Shown here: in pieces, positions 1 through 7,993 of the stretch
Numbering within the stretch: the stretch's first letter is position 1
How the letters are laid out: each line of letters begins with the position of its first letter
Assembly: GCA_902797785.1 (NCBI GenBank)
Contig: CADBUD010000210.1
Location: 1-10,177 of the forward strand
Reading direction: 5' to 3'
DNA from: an uncultured Lachnospiraceae bacterium
GTDB taxonomy: Bacteria > Bacillota > Clostridia > Lachnospirales > Lachnospiraceae
Length of the DNA: 10,177 nt
Translations under genes and position numbers: made by a program
Notes under the pieces: model-generated
Database searches by the model: none
What the model saw: only the letters and a program-made list of their open reading frames with translations
Told to the model about the DNA's origin: nothing

Positions 1-23
1 AAATCCGAATGCCGGGAGGGGGA

Positions 24-37
24 CTGTGAATCGTAAC
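24..37. repeat. Possible end fragment of the dispersed intergenic repeat
   Basis: The 14 bases CTGTGAATCGTAAC differ by one base from 1651-1664 (CTGTGAATAGTAAC), which is the right end of the large repeat between PFK and PBP. A related inverted form lies at 10061-10077. The rest of any copy would lie left of the window, so this is only a suggestion from a short match. Confidence 0.3.
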
Positions 38-73
38 TCATCATAACTTCTGTAAAAATAACCAAAAAACATG

Positions 74-102
74 TTGAGAATCTAAAGGTTTTAGTATATA
101 AT
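74..102 (+). promoter_or_regulatory. Sigma-A promoter of the phosphofructokinase gene
   Basis: A -35 box TTGAGA (74-79, five of six consensus bases) is followed by a 17-base spacer and a perfect -10 box TATAAT (97-102). Transcription should begin near 109, giving a leader of roughly 95 bases before the ATG at 205. No known riboswitch motif was recognised in that leader. Confidence 0.8.
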
Positions 103-188
103 TTAATTTGTAGGCTATGTATGATACCGTGAGAAGATGTTGCATACCTTGTGCAGATTCTTTCACGTATCAAAAAAAATAAAAAGAT

Positions 189-198
189 AGGACGTGAG
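189..198 (+). promoter_or_regulatory. Ribosome binding site deciding the PFK start
   Basis: A weak purine-rich Shine-Dalgarno region (AGGA at 189-192, then GTGAG at 194-198) lies just upstream of the ATG at 205. The in-frame GTG at 151 has no comparable site in front of it, so the ATG is preferred. Confidence 0.5.
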
Positions 199-204
199 TA
201 TAAT

Positions 205-1377
205 ATGTCAGATGAAAAAAAAGCAAAAAAAGAAGAAAAGGCAAAAAAGAAAGAAGCAGCATCCCTCCCGAGCGTGAAGCCAAATCCGAAAGGTAATGTA
301 AAAAGAATCGGTATGCTGACAAGTGGAGGAGACTGTCAGGCATTAAACGCAACGATGCGTGGCGTGGTAAAATCCTTAGTTTCCATTTTGGGACAGGATC
401 ATCTGGAAATCTACGGATTCTTAGAAGGATATAAGGGACTGATCTACAGCAATTTCCGGATGCTGACGTCAAAAGATTTTTCCGGTATCCTGACACTGGG
501 CGGAACTATTTTAGGAACCTCAAGGACTCCGTTCAAGCTGATGCGTGAGCCGGACGAAAATGGTCTGGATAAGGTAGAGGCAATGAAGCATACCTATTAT
601 AAACTGGGTCTGGACTGTCTTGTAATCTTAGGTGGAAACGGAACGCATAAGACTGCTCATCTGTTATCTGAAGAGGGCTTAAATGTCATTACACTGCCAA
701 AGACGATTGATAATGATCTTTGGGGAACAGACATCACCTTTGGATTCCAGAGTGCTGTGGATATTGCGACAGACGCCATCGATTATATTCATACGACTGC
801 AGCATCCCACAGCCGTGTATTTATCGTAGAGGTAATGGGACACCGTGTTGGCTGGCTGACGTTAAATGCCGGAATCGCAGGAGGAGCTGACATCGTTCTG
901 ATTCCGGAAATTCCATATGATATTGAAAAGGTCTGTGAGGCAATCAATAAGAGAAAAGCCCGCGGACATGGATTTACGATCATCGCCGTGGCAGAGGGAG
1001 CGATTTCCAAAGAGGATGCGGCATTGAGCAAAAAAGAATTAAAAGCAAAGCAGAAAAAAGCAAAACATACATCGGTCTCCTTTGAGCTTGCAGAGAAAAT
1101 CCAGGAGATGACCGGGCAGGAGGTTCGTATCACGATTCCGGGACATATGCAGCGGGGAGGCAGCCCAAATGCTTATGACCGCGTTCTTTCCACCAGATTG
1201 GGAGCAGCAGCGGCAGAGGCAATCATGGATGAAGATTATGGCTGCATGATCGGAATCCAGGAGCGTGAGACCGTGAGAGTCCCGCTTACCGAGGTGGCAG
1301 GAAAGCTCAAGATGATCCAGCCGGATGCCCGCATCATTCGAGAAGCAGAGCTGACGGGAATCAGTTTTGGAGTATAA
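205..1377 (+). CDS. pfkA: 6-phosphofructokinase (group III-like PFK)
   Basis: This enzyme phosphorylates fructose 6-phosphate to fructose 1,6-bisphosphate, the committing step of glycolysis, in the cytosol. Counting from ATG 205 (390 residues), the PFK motifs appear in order: GGDCQALNA at 41-49 (nucleotide loop), GGNGT at 143-147, PKTIDND at 165-171 with the catalytic aspartate D169, MGHRVGWL at 211-218, and PGHMQRGGSPNAYDR at 312-326 (sugar-phosphate binding). The phosphoryl donor is unclear. G146 (E. coli position 104) is the ATP-type residue, whereas K166 (position 124) is typical of PPi enzymes; some ATP-using group III enzymes combine both. N145 replaces the usual Mg-binding aspartate. 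The protein is longer than the classic 320-residue PFK because of a lysine-rich N-terminus (about 1-30) and a second lysine-rich stretch (276-289). It has its own promoter and terminator. The family is certain, the donor is not. Confidence 0.93.
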   Translation: MSDEKKAKKEEKAKKKEAASLPSVKPNPKGNVKRIGMLTSGGDCQALNATMRGVVKSLVSILGQDHLEIYGFLEGYKGLIYSNFRMLTSKDFSGILTLGGTILGTSRTPFKLMREPDENGLDKVEAMKHTYYKLGLDCLVILGGNGTHKTAHLLSEEGLNVITLPKTIDNDLWGTDITFGFQSAVDIATDAIDYIHTTAASHSRVFIVEVMGHRVGWLTLNAGIAGGADIVLIPEIPYDIEKVCEAINKRKARGHGFTIIAVAEGAISKEDAALSKKELKAKQKKAKHTSVSFELAEKIQEMTGQEVRITIPGHMQRGGSPNAYDRVLSTRLGAAAAEAIMDEDYGCMIGIQERETVRVPLTEVAGKLKMIQPDARIIREAELTGISFGV

Positions 1378-1410
1378 AAGCAAAAGCTACCATGACAAGA
1401 AAAGTTGCAA

Positions 1411-1448
1411 AAGCTGTTGAATCTGGAGGATTCCGGATTCAACAGCTT
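1411..1448 (+). terminator. Hairpin terminator after PFK
   Basis: A perfect 13-base-pair stem (1411-1423 with 1436-1448) extends inward through a G-T pair and three further pairs to a GGAT loop. The bases after it, ATTTTAAT, form only a modest T-rich tail. The hairpin starts 34 bases after the PFK stop codon and is most simply the PFK transcription terminator. Confidence 0.75.
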
Positions 1449-1476
1449 ATTTTAATGGTACAAATAGCCGATATAT

Positions 1477-1668
1477 ACTTATGAACGAAATGGCTAACCA
1501 TTTTGTTCATGAGTCGCACCGAATCTTGGTCGCTGAAAGCGACATTTTCCTTACAAAATCCGGGGCAGCAGTGCGCCAAATACGACCGAAGGGAGTATTT
1601 GCACTCTGTGTGCCTTCGGTATGTGCATTTTGTTGCTATGAGCAGCAGAGCTGTGAATAGTAACAAGC
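1477..1668. repeat. Large structured intergenic repeat, copy 1
   Basis: This block fills most of the gene-free gap between PFK and PBP and is a chain of hairpins. They are a 17-pair stem with two G-T pairs (1477-1493 with 1498-1514, loop CTAA); GTCGCT/AGCGAC with a GAA loop (1529-1543); ACCGAAGG (1585-1592) with CCTTCGGT (1613-1620), enclosing GAGT/ACTC; and TTGTTGCTAT (1630-1639) with ATAGTAACAA (1657-1666), enclosing CAGC/GCTG (1643-1653). Parts recur at 10061-10177, at 4425-4453 and perhaps at 24-37, so this is a dispersed repeat rather than unique sequence. Short open frames inside it have no coding character. The boundaries are approximate. It could be a MITE-like element, a structured RNA, or a leader of the PBP transcript; the sequence alone does not decide. 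Confidence 0.7.
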
Positions 1669-1676
1669 GAAAAGAT

Positions 1677-1682
1677 AAAGGA
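1677..1682 (+). promoter_or_regulatory. Ribosome binding site of the PBP gene
   Basis: AAAGGA lies 11 bases before the ATG at 1694, a slightly long but usable spacing. It follows immediately after the structured repeat, so the folding of that repeat could affect access to it. Confidence 0.5.
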
Positions 1683-1693
1683 CGGAATCTCTT

Positions 1694-4357
1694 ATGAACT
1701 ACGGAAGAAGCTCCCTACAAAAAAAACTCACTTTCTTTACTTCAAACAAAATTAAAAAATCCAGAAAGCGCGCGACCATCGCATTAAAGCTCACTTTGAT
1801 GGTTCTCATCTCTTTTGTTGTTCTGGGTGGCTTTATGACAGCAGGTATGGTCGAAGGAATTATCGACGCCTCTCCTAAAATGTCGGATATCAGCGTCAGT
1901 CCCTCCGGATACATAACAAAGATCTATGATTCCGAAGGAAAAGAAATCGAGCGACTTGTCGCCTCCGGTGGAAACCGTACCTATATTTCCATCAGTGAAA
2001 TGCCAAAAAATCTTCAGAACGCGTTCATCGCCATTGAAGATGGCAATTTTTGGAAGCATAACGGTATCGATTTCAGTGGTATATTCAGAGCCGGTATCAT
2101 CGGCATCACCTCGGGAGGAGATTTTTCCCAGGGTGCCAGCACGATCACACAGCAGCTGATCAAAAACAATGTCTTTACCTCCTGGACCACGGAAAGTAAT
2201 CTTTTGGAAAAGATCCAGCGTAAGATCCAGGAACAGTATCTTGCGATTCAGCTGGAAAAGCAAATGAGCAAAGAGGACATTCTGGAAAATTATTTAAACA
2301 CCATAAATCTGGGACAAAATACTCTTGGCGTGGAATCCGCTGCCGAACGCTACTTTAATAAGCGAGCTTCCCAGCTCTCTCTTTCCGAATGTAGTGTTCT
2401 AGCTACCATCACGCAAAATCCTTCCCGGTACAATCCGGTAACACATCCGGATAAAAACAAAATCCGCCGGGAAAAGGTTCTTAAAAATATGCTGGAAGAT
2501 GACTATATTTCTCAAAGCGAATATGAGGATGCCCTAAATGATGATGTTTATTCCCGGATTCAGGTCGTAAACGATACCACACCGGTCAATTCCATCTATT
2601 CCTATTTCATAGATGAAGTCATCAATCAGGTATTAGAAGACCTTCAGGAAAAAAAGGGATACACCCAGACGCAGGCTTACAATGCCCTATATTCCGGCGG
2701 TCTGACAATTCAGACCACCCAGGACAGCGAGATTCAGAAAATCTGCGATGAAGAGTTTGCGCGAAAGGAAAATTATCCGGAAACGACAAAATACCGGCTG
2801 ACCTACCGCCTGACGGTGAGCGATGCCAATCAAACCACAAGCACCCTGACAGAAAGCGCCGTGCTGGAGTTTTTAAAAGAGCAGGGAGATTCCTCTGCCA
2901 ACCTGAATTTTTCCAGTAAAAAAGCGGCCGGCGAAGCTATTTCCGCCTTTCGCCACGCGCTCTATGAAAGTGGGGAATATGTTTCCTATTCCAATGAAAC
3001 GATTACCCTGACCCCACAGCCACAGGCCTCGATCACTTTGATGGATCAGCATACCGGGGAAGTAAAGGCCATCGTCGGCGGCCGTGGAAAAAAGACCGGA
3101 AGCCTTACGCTGAACCGGGCATCCTCCACGCTGCGTCAGCCTGGTTCGACCTTTAAGATTTTATCTACCTATGCCCCTGCTATTGATACTGCGGGATATA
3201 CTCTGGCTTCTACCATCGATGATGCCCCTTATAAATATACCAATAAGCAAAAGGTGAAAAATTCCTACGATGAATATAAGGGGCTCATTTCCATCCGGGA
3301 TGCTATCGCATGCTCCAGCAACATTGTTGCCGTCAAGGTGCTGACGGATATCACACCGCAGCTGGGATATGACTATCTTCTCCAGTTCGGATTTACTTCT
3401 TTAGTAGACAGCAAGACCCTGGAAAACGGCTATGTTGTTTCGGATATCAATCAGGCGCTGTCTCTGGGCGGAATCACCTACGGTGTCACCAATCTGGAGC
3501 TTACCGCTGCCTATGCCGCAGTTGCAAATTCCGGTACTTATATCAAGCCGCGTTTCTACACCCGGATTCTTGATAACTCCGGAAATATACTCATTGACAA
3601 TACACCATCCACGACCGCCGTGCTAAAGGAAAGTACTGCATTTCTCCTGACCAGCGCCATGGAAGATGTCGTCAAATCCGGTACCGCCAAGGATGTTTCT
3701 CTGGGAGAAATGCCTGTTGCCGGCAAGACGGGAACGACTTCCAGGTATAATGATGTCTGGTTTTCCGGATACACTCCATATTATACCTGTACGATCTGGG
3801 GCGGATATGATAATAACGAAAAGCTTTCCAAGGATTCCCGGGAATATCATAAAGTCCTTTGGAAAAATATTATGACACGTGTTCATGAAAAGCTCAAGGT
3901 CCGGAATTTCGATAAACCGGATAATATTGTCACAAAAAAGGTCTGCGCGAAATCCGGGAAGCGCGCTGTCAAAGGCGTATGTGATTTAGATCCCCGCGGC
4001 AGCATGATCCGCACAGAATATTTTACCAAAGGAACCACTCCTTCTGATACCTGTGACCGCCATATCAGTGTCACAATCTGTCAGGCTTCTGGTATGGTGG
4101 CCAATGATTACTGTCCATCCTGGCAAAAGGAGACCAAGACATTTATTGTTCGCCCGGAGGGCAGCAAAGGTACGACAGCGGACTCAGAATATTCCATTGT
4201 TCCAAGTGAGACCTGTAATATTCACCATTATGTCGCACCTCAGCCTCAGCCGGCAGCTCCGGCGCCTCCAGCGGATAATAATCCTCCGGCAGAAAGCGGA
4301 GACAGTGCATTGGATTCACTGATCATTGATACGATTCAAAATAGCGTTAATAATTAA
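1694..4357 (+). CDS. Class A penicillin-binding protein (glycosyltransferase and transpeptidase)
   Basis: This bifunctional cell-wall enzyme polymerises lipid II into glycan strands and cross-links the peptide stems on the outer face of the membrane. The 887 residues begin with a short basic cytoplasmic tail and one membrane anchor (about 29-52). The GT51 glycosyltransferase domain shows EDGNFWKHNG with catalytic E115, GASTITQQ (147-154), RKIQEQYLA (176-184) and KEDILENYLN (193-202). The transpeptidase domain has the active-site SxxK at S485-K488, the SSN triad at 541-543 and KTG at 678-680. The C-terminal tail carries two tandem cysteine/histidine-containing modules (about 750-790 and 795-844) and ends in a proline/alanine-rich linker and a short hydrophobic segment. 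The length is in the usual range for PBP1-type proteins. All catalytic motifs are intact. The gene is monocistronic, and the upstream gap is a structured repeat without a clear promoter. Confidence 0.95.
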   Translation: MNYGRSSLQKKLTFFTSNKIKKSRKRATIALKLTLMVLISFVVLGGFMTAGMVEGIIDASPKMSDISVSPSGYITKIYDSEGKEIERLVASGGNRTYISISEMPKNLQNAFIAIEDGNFWKHNGIDFSGIFRAGIIGITSGGDFSQGASTITQQLIKNNVFTSWTTESNLLEKIQRKIQEQYLAIQLEKQMSKEDILENYLNTINLGQNTLGVESAAERYFNKRASQLSLSECSVLATITQNPSRYNPVTHPDKNKIRREKVLKNMLEDDYISQSEYEDALNDDVYSRIQVVNDTTPVNSIYSYFIDEVINQVLEDLQEKKGYTQTQAYNALYSGGLTIQTTQDSEIQKICDEEFARKENYPETTKYRLTYRLTVSDANQTTSTLTESAVLEFLKEQGDSSANLNFSSKKAAGEAISAFRHALYESGEYVSYSNETITLTPQPQASITLMDQHTGEVKAIVGGRGKKTGSLTLNRASSTLRQPGSTFKILSTYAPAIDTAGYTLASTIDDAPYKYTNKQKVKNSYDEYKGLISIRDAIACSSNIVAVKVLTDITPQLGYDYLLQFGFTSLVDSKTLENGYVVSDINQALSLGGITYGVTNLELTAAYAAVANSGTYIKPRFYTRILDNSGNILIDNTPSTTAVLKESTAFLLTSAMEDVVKSGTAKDVSLGEMPVAGKTGTTSRYNDVWFSGYTPYYTCTIWGGYDNNEKLSKDSREYHKVLWKNIMTRVHEKLKVRNFDKPDNIVTKKVCAKSGKRAVKGVCDLDPRGSMIRTEYFTKGTTPSDTCDRHISVTICQASGMVANDYCPSWQKETKTFIVRPEGSKGTTADSEYSIVPSETCNIHHYVAPQPQPAAPAPPADNNPPAESGDSALDSLIIDTIQNSVNN

Positions 4358-4403
4358 AAAAGGCCGCATCCGCAGATATGATTCTGCAGATGCAGCCTTT
4401 TTT
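4356..4403. terminator. Bidirectional rho-independent terminator between the PBP gene and the ter operon
   Basis: A long stem pairs 4356-4376 with 4383-4403 with two mismatches and a six-base loop. It has a run of six A on the left and six T on the right, so it can end transcription in both directions. It overlaps the last two bases of the PBP stop codon and lies about 50 bases beyond the phosphatase stop, serving both convergent units. Confidence 0.9.
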
Positions 4404-4424
4404 CTTCCTGTTCAACGTGATTGA

Positions 4425-4453
4425 TTTGCACACTCTGAGTGAGCGCCTTCGGT
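4425..4453 (+). repeat. Remnant of the dispersed intergenic repeat
   Basis: This stretch matches 1598-1620 of the large repeat at 22 of 23 aligned bases if two short insertions (2 and 4 bases) are allowed: TTTGCA, CTCTGAGTG and CCTTCGGT appear in the same order. Its last base is part of the phosphatase stop codon. The match is short, so common ancestry is likely but not certain. Confidence 0.45.
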
Positions 4454-5280
4454 CACAAAAGCTGGTTTACATAACAGTTTGAAATCCGTCCCAGCCACCC
4501 TTCGGAAAACAGCTCTTCTTCACAAATTCCAAAAAGCACCTGGCTTTTTTCCACGATCTGGCGCCCGGTCTTCCTTCTTGCCAATCTTCCCATCATGCAC
4601 AGATCCCTTCGCAGGTGCTCCGGGAAAAATGCCGCATCGGACATTACAAGCATAGGAAGGTCAAATTCACTGTCTCCCGCGGAACAAATCATTCCACCGC
4701 CAAGGTATTCCTTCAGCCGCTTTACTGCGGCTCCCTTGTTCAGCTTGACCGGTACGACATAGACCTTTGCTCCATTTTGCATGATATCAACTTTTTGAGG
4801 ATCTAACTGCTCCTTTAGTCTGGCCGTACTAAGTTCCGGATCACTGCTTTTGGTAAACAGGAAGAGCTGTTCGATAAAGCGCACCTCCATGCTCCTGTTC
4901 GGGTCTGTTTCTAAGAGCACTCTCGCTTTTTCCAGCTCATCCTGACTTTCCTTGATCCTTTGAAGCGATTGCCGGTACCAGTCCGGATCGGAGATTCCCC
5001 CATCCAGAAGGACGCCACCATTGCATACCAGTGCATATCTGGGAATGCTGCGAATCCCGAACTGAATCCTTTGATACTGTTCGATGGTCCGGGTCGTGGT
5101 CGGAACGAACCAGCCGTCTTGTCTCTCGCAGAGCTTTTCCAACAGCTCATGAGACCTTCTTGTCATATAGGAAATCTCCCGCCCCTGATATACTTCCACA
5201 CATATTTTATCATTTCCAATGTCGTGCTTATAGGAATAGATCAGGGTATTATCAATGTCTGAATTAATGATCCATTTCAT
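4453..5280 (-). CDS. HAD-superfamily phosphatase (Cof-like, type IIB cap), Ter-operon member
   Basis: This is a probable Mg2+-dependent phosphohydrolase of 275 residues; its substrate is unknown. The four HAD motifs are visible: D8-I-D10-N-T12 (nucleophile and acid/base), a threonine cluster at 61-63 after a hydrophobic strand, the lysine K182 in LNKGAAVKRL, and GDSEFD at 202-207 with the metal ligands D203 and D207. The NGG at 87-89 and the central insertion are typical of type II (C2B cap) enzymes. The ATG at 5278-5280 is preferred over upstream in-frame starts, because the protein then begins directly at the first beta strand and lies two bases after the ATPase stop codon (TAG, 5283-5285). 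No strong Shine-Dalgarno is present, which suggests translational coupling to the ATPase. HAD phosphatases are known companions of TerD genes in Ter loci, so a role in that system is likely by inference. Confidence 0.85.
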   Translation of the reverse strand: MKWIINSDIDNTLIYSYKHDIGNDKICVEVYQGREISYMTRRSHELLEKLCERQDGWFVPTTTRTIEQYQRIQFGIRSIPRYALVCNGGVLLDGGISDPDWYRQSLQRIKESQDELEKARVLLETDPNRSMEVRFIEQLFLFTKSSDPELSTARLKEQLDPQKVDIMQNGAKVYVVPVKLNKGAAVKRLKEYLGGGMICSAGDSEFDLPMLVMSDAAFFPEHLRRDLCMMGRLARRKTGRQIVEKSQVLFGICEEELFSEGWLGRISNCYVNQLL

Positions 5281-5282
5281 AT

Positions 5283-7949
5283 CTATTTCTTTTCTTTCAA
5301 AAAGCTTTTTCGAATTAAATCTACCGGAATCATGGTAAATGCCAGCAGGTAAACAACAATCCATCCTGTCACACCGAACGGAACACAGCTGAACATATTT
5401 CCAATTGCGGTAAAGATGCCGAGTGGAACCAGAGGCGCATTTACGATCAATGCCTGAATGAGAAGGATTGTAAAGAACACTTTCAAGAATCCGGTATTTT
5501 CATCCAGACCTTTAAAGATTCCGTACTTCTCATCCCGGACATTGAATCCGTTGAATAACGCTGCCGCAATGAATAGAACAAAGTATCCCGTTTTCAGCTT
5601 ATCATCATTGTTCTCAAAAATCTGTCCAAAGACTGGAAGCTTGAAATACAAAAAGCTGATTGCTGTCAGCCATGCTCCCATGATCCCGATTTGAATCATC
5701 ATTGGCTTGCTGACAATGCTCTCGTCTCTCCGACGCGGTTTTTCCAGCATGTATTTTTCTCTCGCCGGCTCGTTTCCAAGCATGATTGCGCCCAGACTAT
5801 CCATAACAAGGTTTACGAACAAAAGATGAGTTACCTTTAACGGCTCCTCTACGCCAAAGAATGGGCCAATGGCGCTGACTACGACTGCTGCCACATTGAT
5901 CACGAGCTGGAACTTACAGAATTTCAAAATGTTGTGATAGATGGTACGGCCATACCAGATTGCATCCTTGATGGACTTAAAGTTATCATCCAGGATAACA
6001 ATTTTTCCGGCTTCTTTTGCTGCTTCTGTTCCGCTTCCCATGGCAAATCCCACATCTGCTCTCTTAAGTGCCGGGGAATCGTTGACACCGTCTCCGGTCA
6101 TGCCTACGACCAGGTTCATTTCCTGACACAGGCGGACCATACGGGATTTATCCGTTGGCAAGGCACGTGCGATCACACGAAGATTCGGAATGATCTTCTT
6201 TACTTCCTCATCGGTCATTTCATTCAGCTCTGCGGAAGAAATCGCTTTGTCCGTTTCCGAGCGAATCAGGCCGGCATCCTTGGCGATGGCTTTTGCCGTC
6301 TCTAAACGGTCTCCTGTGATCATAACGACCTGAATGCCTGCTTCCTGTACCATCTGGATCGCTTCTTTTGCTTCCGCACGCACATCATCACGAATTCCTA
6401 CAAGTCCGATCAAAACGACATCATCATTGATCTTATTCTCTGTCATTGGCTTGCTGGAATAGCCAAAGGCAAGGACACGCATTGCTTTTTCTGCCAGTGC
6501 ATCGATCTTTTGATTTAACACCTTAAGATCTAAGTCTTTGATTTCTCCGTTTGCATCCAGATATTTGGAGGATGCCGCAACGAGTCTTTCCGGCGCTCCT
6601 TTATAGAACGTCTTTCCCTGCGCCTTAATATACGCCTGGCTGAATTTATTGGTCGAGTTGAAGCCCTGGGAATTGGTAATGGCATTCTTGGTATCTGCCG
6701 CCATTTTTTTGTATGCTTCCTCACCTAAGAACTTCATCATTGCCTGATCGGTCGCATTTCCTCCAATGACATTGTGCTCTGCGTCATACATGGAGTCTGT
6801 ATTTTTTCCGATGGCAAAATGAATGCTTTCCTGAATCGCCTGATGCTTTGAGAGCTCTGACAGCTCAATATTTTTTCCATCAGCAGTGAAGAACTCTACG
6901 ACCTCGAGCATTCCCTTGGTAATTGTTCCTGTCTTATCACTAAATAAGATATTTAACGATCCTGCGGTTTCAATACCCTCTGCCTTCCGAACCAGGACAT
7001 TATGATCTAGCATTTTCGACGTATTCTGCATCAGCACGAGGGAAATCATCAATGGAAGTCCCTCCGGAACGGCACAGACAATAATAACAACGGCTAAGGA
7101 AACAGCGTCTACGATCTTTTTGATCACATCTACCGCGCCCTGTGCCACGAAGGCATTGAATCCACCGGATACAAAAAAGATGTCATATACCAGATACAAG
7201 ACAGCGATCACGACCGCTCCGATATATCCAAAGGTAGAAATCTGACCTGCCAGCTTGGCAAGCTTTACCTTCAACGGGGAATCCGGCTCTTCTTCCTGCA
7301 TTTCCTCCGCCATCTTTCCCATCATCGTCTGAAGACCGACTTTTCTGACATCTAAGATACCTTTTCCATCAAATACTACTGCCCCGCGAAACAGGGAAGA
7401 TTTGTCCACGAAGGTATCTCCCGTAATCTTTTCCGGGAAAACCGCTGTTTCGTCCGCTGCAAATTTCTTGCATTCCTCTGCTTCTCCATTGAGAGCGGAG
7501 TTGTCTACACGCAGGTCTCCTTCGATCAGAATCCCGTCTGCCGGAATCTTGTTACCGGACTGCAAAAGAATCTTGTCTCCTACAACAACATCATCCACAT
7601 CGATTACAGTAATGACACCATTCCGATAGACCTTGCACTGGTCTTTTTTGGTGCTGTCTTTTAATTCACGGTATTTCGTGTCGCTTGCGACACCGGTCTT
7701 TGCTGATACGAACGCAACGACCAGGATTGCCACGATGGTTCCCAGCGGCTCATAGATCTCCGCATATCCCATAAAGAACATGACAATCATTAATGCTGCA
7801 ATGACCAAAAGAATCTTGATCATTGGATCACTGAAGGTTTCTTTGAATTCCTCCCAGAACGTGGTGGGCTCTGAATCAGGAATTGTATTGGCTCCATGTT
7901 TGGCTCTGGACTCTTCTACTTCTTTATCTGTCAAGCCATTGTACGTCAT
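5283..7949 (-). CDS. PMCA-type calcium-transporting P-type ATPase
   Basis: This type IIB P-type ATPase should export Ca2+ from the cytosol using ATP. The 888 residues show an N-terminal cation-ATPase segment, M1-M2 (about 45-88), an actuator domain with NGE at 154-156, M3-M4 with PEGL at 295-298, the phosphorylation motif DKTGT (D338), KGAPE at 450-454 in the nucleotide domain, TGD at 545-547, TGDGVND at 618-624, and six C-terminal membrane segments (about 676-878). The ion site looks PMCA-like, with a single calcium: E296 in M4, N685 in M5, and N713 and D717 in M6 (NLVMD). The usual TGE of the actuator domain reads NGE. The start at 7949 has AAGGAGG at 7958-7964. The gene lies 44 bases after the TerZ-like gene in the same direction and is joined closely to the phosphatase gene. 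Calcium specificity is inferred from motifs. Confidence 0.93.
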   Translation of the reverse strand: MTYNGLTDKEVEESRAKHGANTIPDSEPTTFWEEFKETFSDPMIKILLVIAALMIVMFFMGYAEIYEPLGTIVAILVVAFVSAKTGVASDTKYRELKDSTKKDQCKVYRNGVITVIDVDDVVVGDKILLQSGNKIPADGILIEGDLRVDNSALNGEAEECKKFAADETAVFPEKITGDTFVDKSSLFRGAVVFDGKGILDVRKVGLQTMMGKMAEEMQEEEPDSPLKVKLAKLAGQISTFGYIGAVVIAVLYLVYDIFFVSGGFNAFVAQGAVDVIKKIVDAVSLAVVIIVCAVPEGLPLMISLVLMQNTSKMLDHNVLVRKAEGIETAGSLNILFSDKTGTITKGMLEVVEFFTADGKNIELSELSKHQAIQESIHFAIGKNTDSMYDAEHNVIGGNATDQAMMKFLGEEAYKKMAADTKNAITNSQGFNSTNKFSQAYIKAQGKTFYKGAPERLVAASSKYLDANGEIKDLDLKVLNQKIDALAEKAMRVLAFGYSSKPMTENKINDDVVLIGLVGIRDDVRAEAKEAIQMVQEAGIQVVMITGDRLETAKAIAKDAGLIRSETDKAISSAELNEMTDEEVKKIIPNLRVIARALPTDKSRMVRLCQEMNLVVGMTGDGVNDSPALKRADVGFAMGSGTEAAKEAGKIVILDDNFKSIKDAIWYGRTIYHNILKFCKFQLVINVAAVVVSAIGPFFGVEEPLKVTHLLFVNLVMDSLGAIMLGNEPAREKYMLEKPRRRDESIVSKPMMIQIGIMGAWLTAISFLYFKLPVFGQIFENNDDKLKTGYFVLFIAAALFNGFNVRDEKYGIFKGLDENTGFLKVFFTILLIQALIVNAPLVPLGIFTAIGNMFSCVPFGVTGWIVVYLLAFTMIPVDLIRKSFLKEKK

Positions 7950-7993
7950 AAACGTATCCTCCTTAAAAATATTTTACCCCGGATTACCAATGC

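Noticed and set aside
151..204. GTG start at 151 adding 18 residues to PFK
   Set aside because: No ribosome binding site precedes it, and the added residues have no family counterpart; the ATG at 205 has a purine-rich site at suitable distance.
1451..1479. Promoter for the PBP gene (TTTAAT, 17 bases, TATACT)
   Set aside because: The -35 box matches only three of six bases, and the start point would fall inside the long hairpin; too weak to list as a feature.
1477..1693. Riboswitch or T-box leader for the PBP gene
   Set aside because: No T-box sequence or known riboswitch core was recognised, and parts of the sequence recur elsewhere as a repeat.
1439..1697. Short open frames on both strands in the PFK-PBP gap
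   Set aside because: They run through nested hairpins of a repeat and show no protein-like composition or good ribosome binding site.
5281..5364. Longer phosphatase with a start at 5364 inside the ATPase gene
   Set aside because: The extra 28 residues overlap the ATPase reading frame and precede the first HAD strand; the ATG at 5280 gives a normal N-terminus directly after the ATPase stop.
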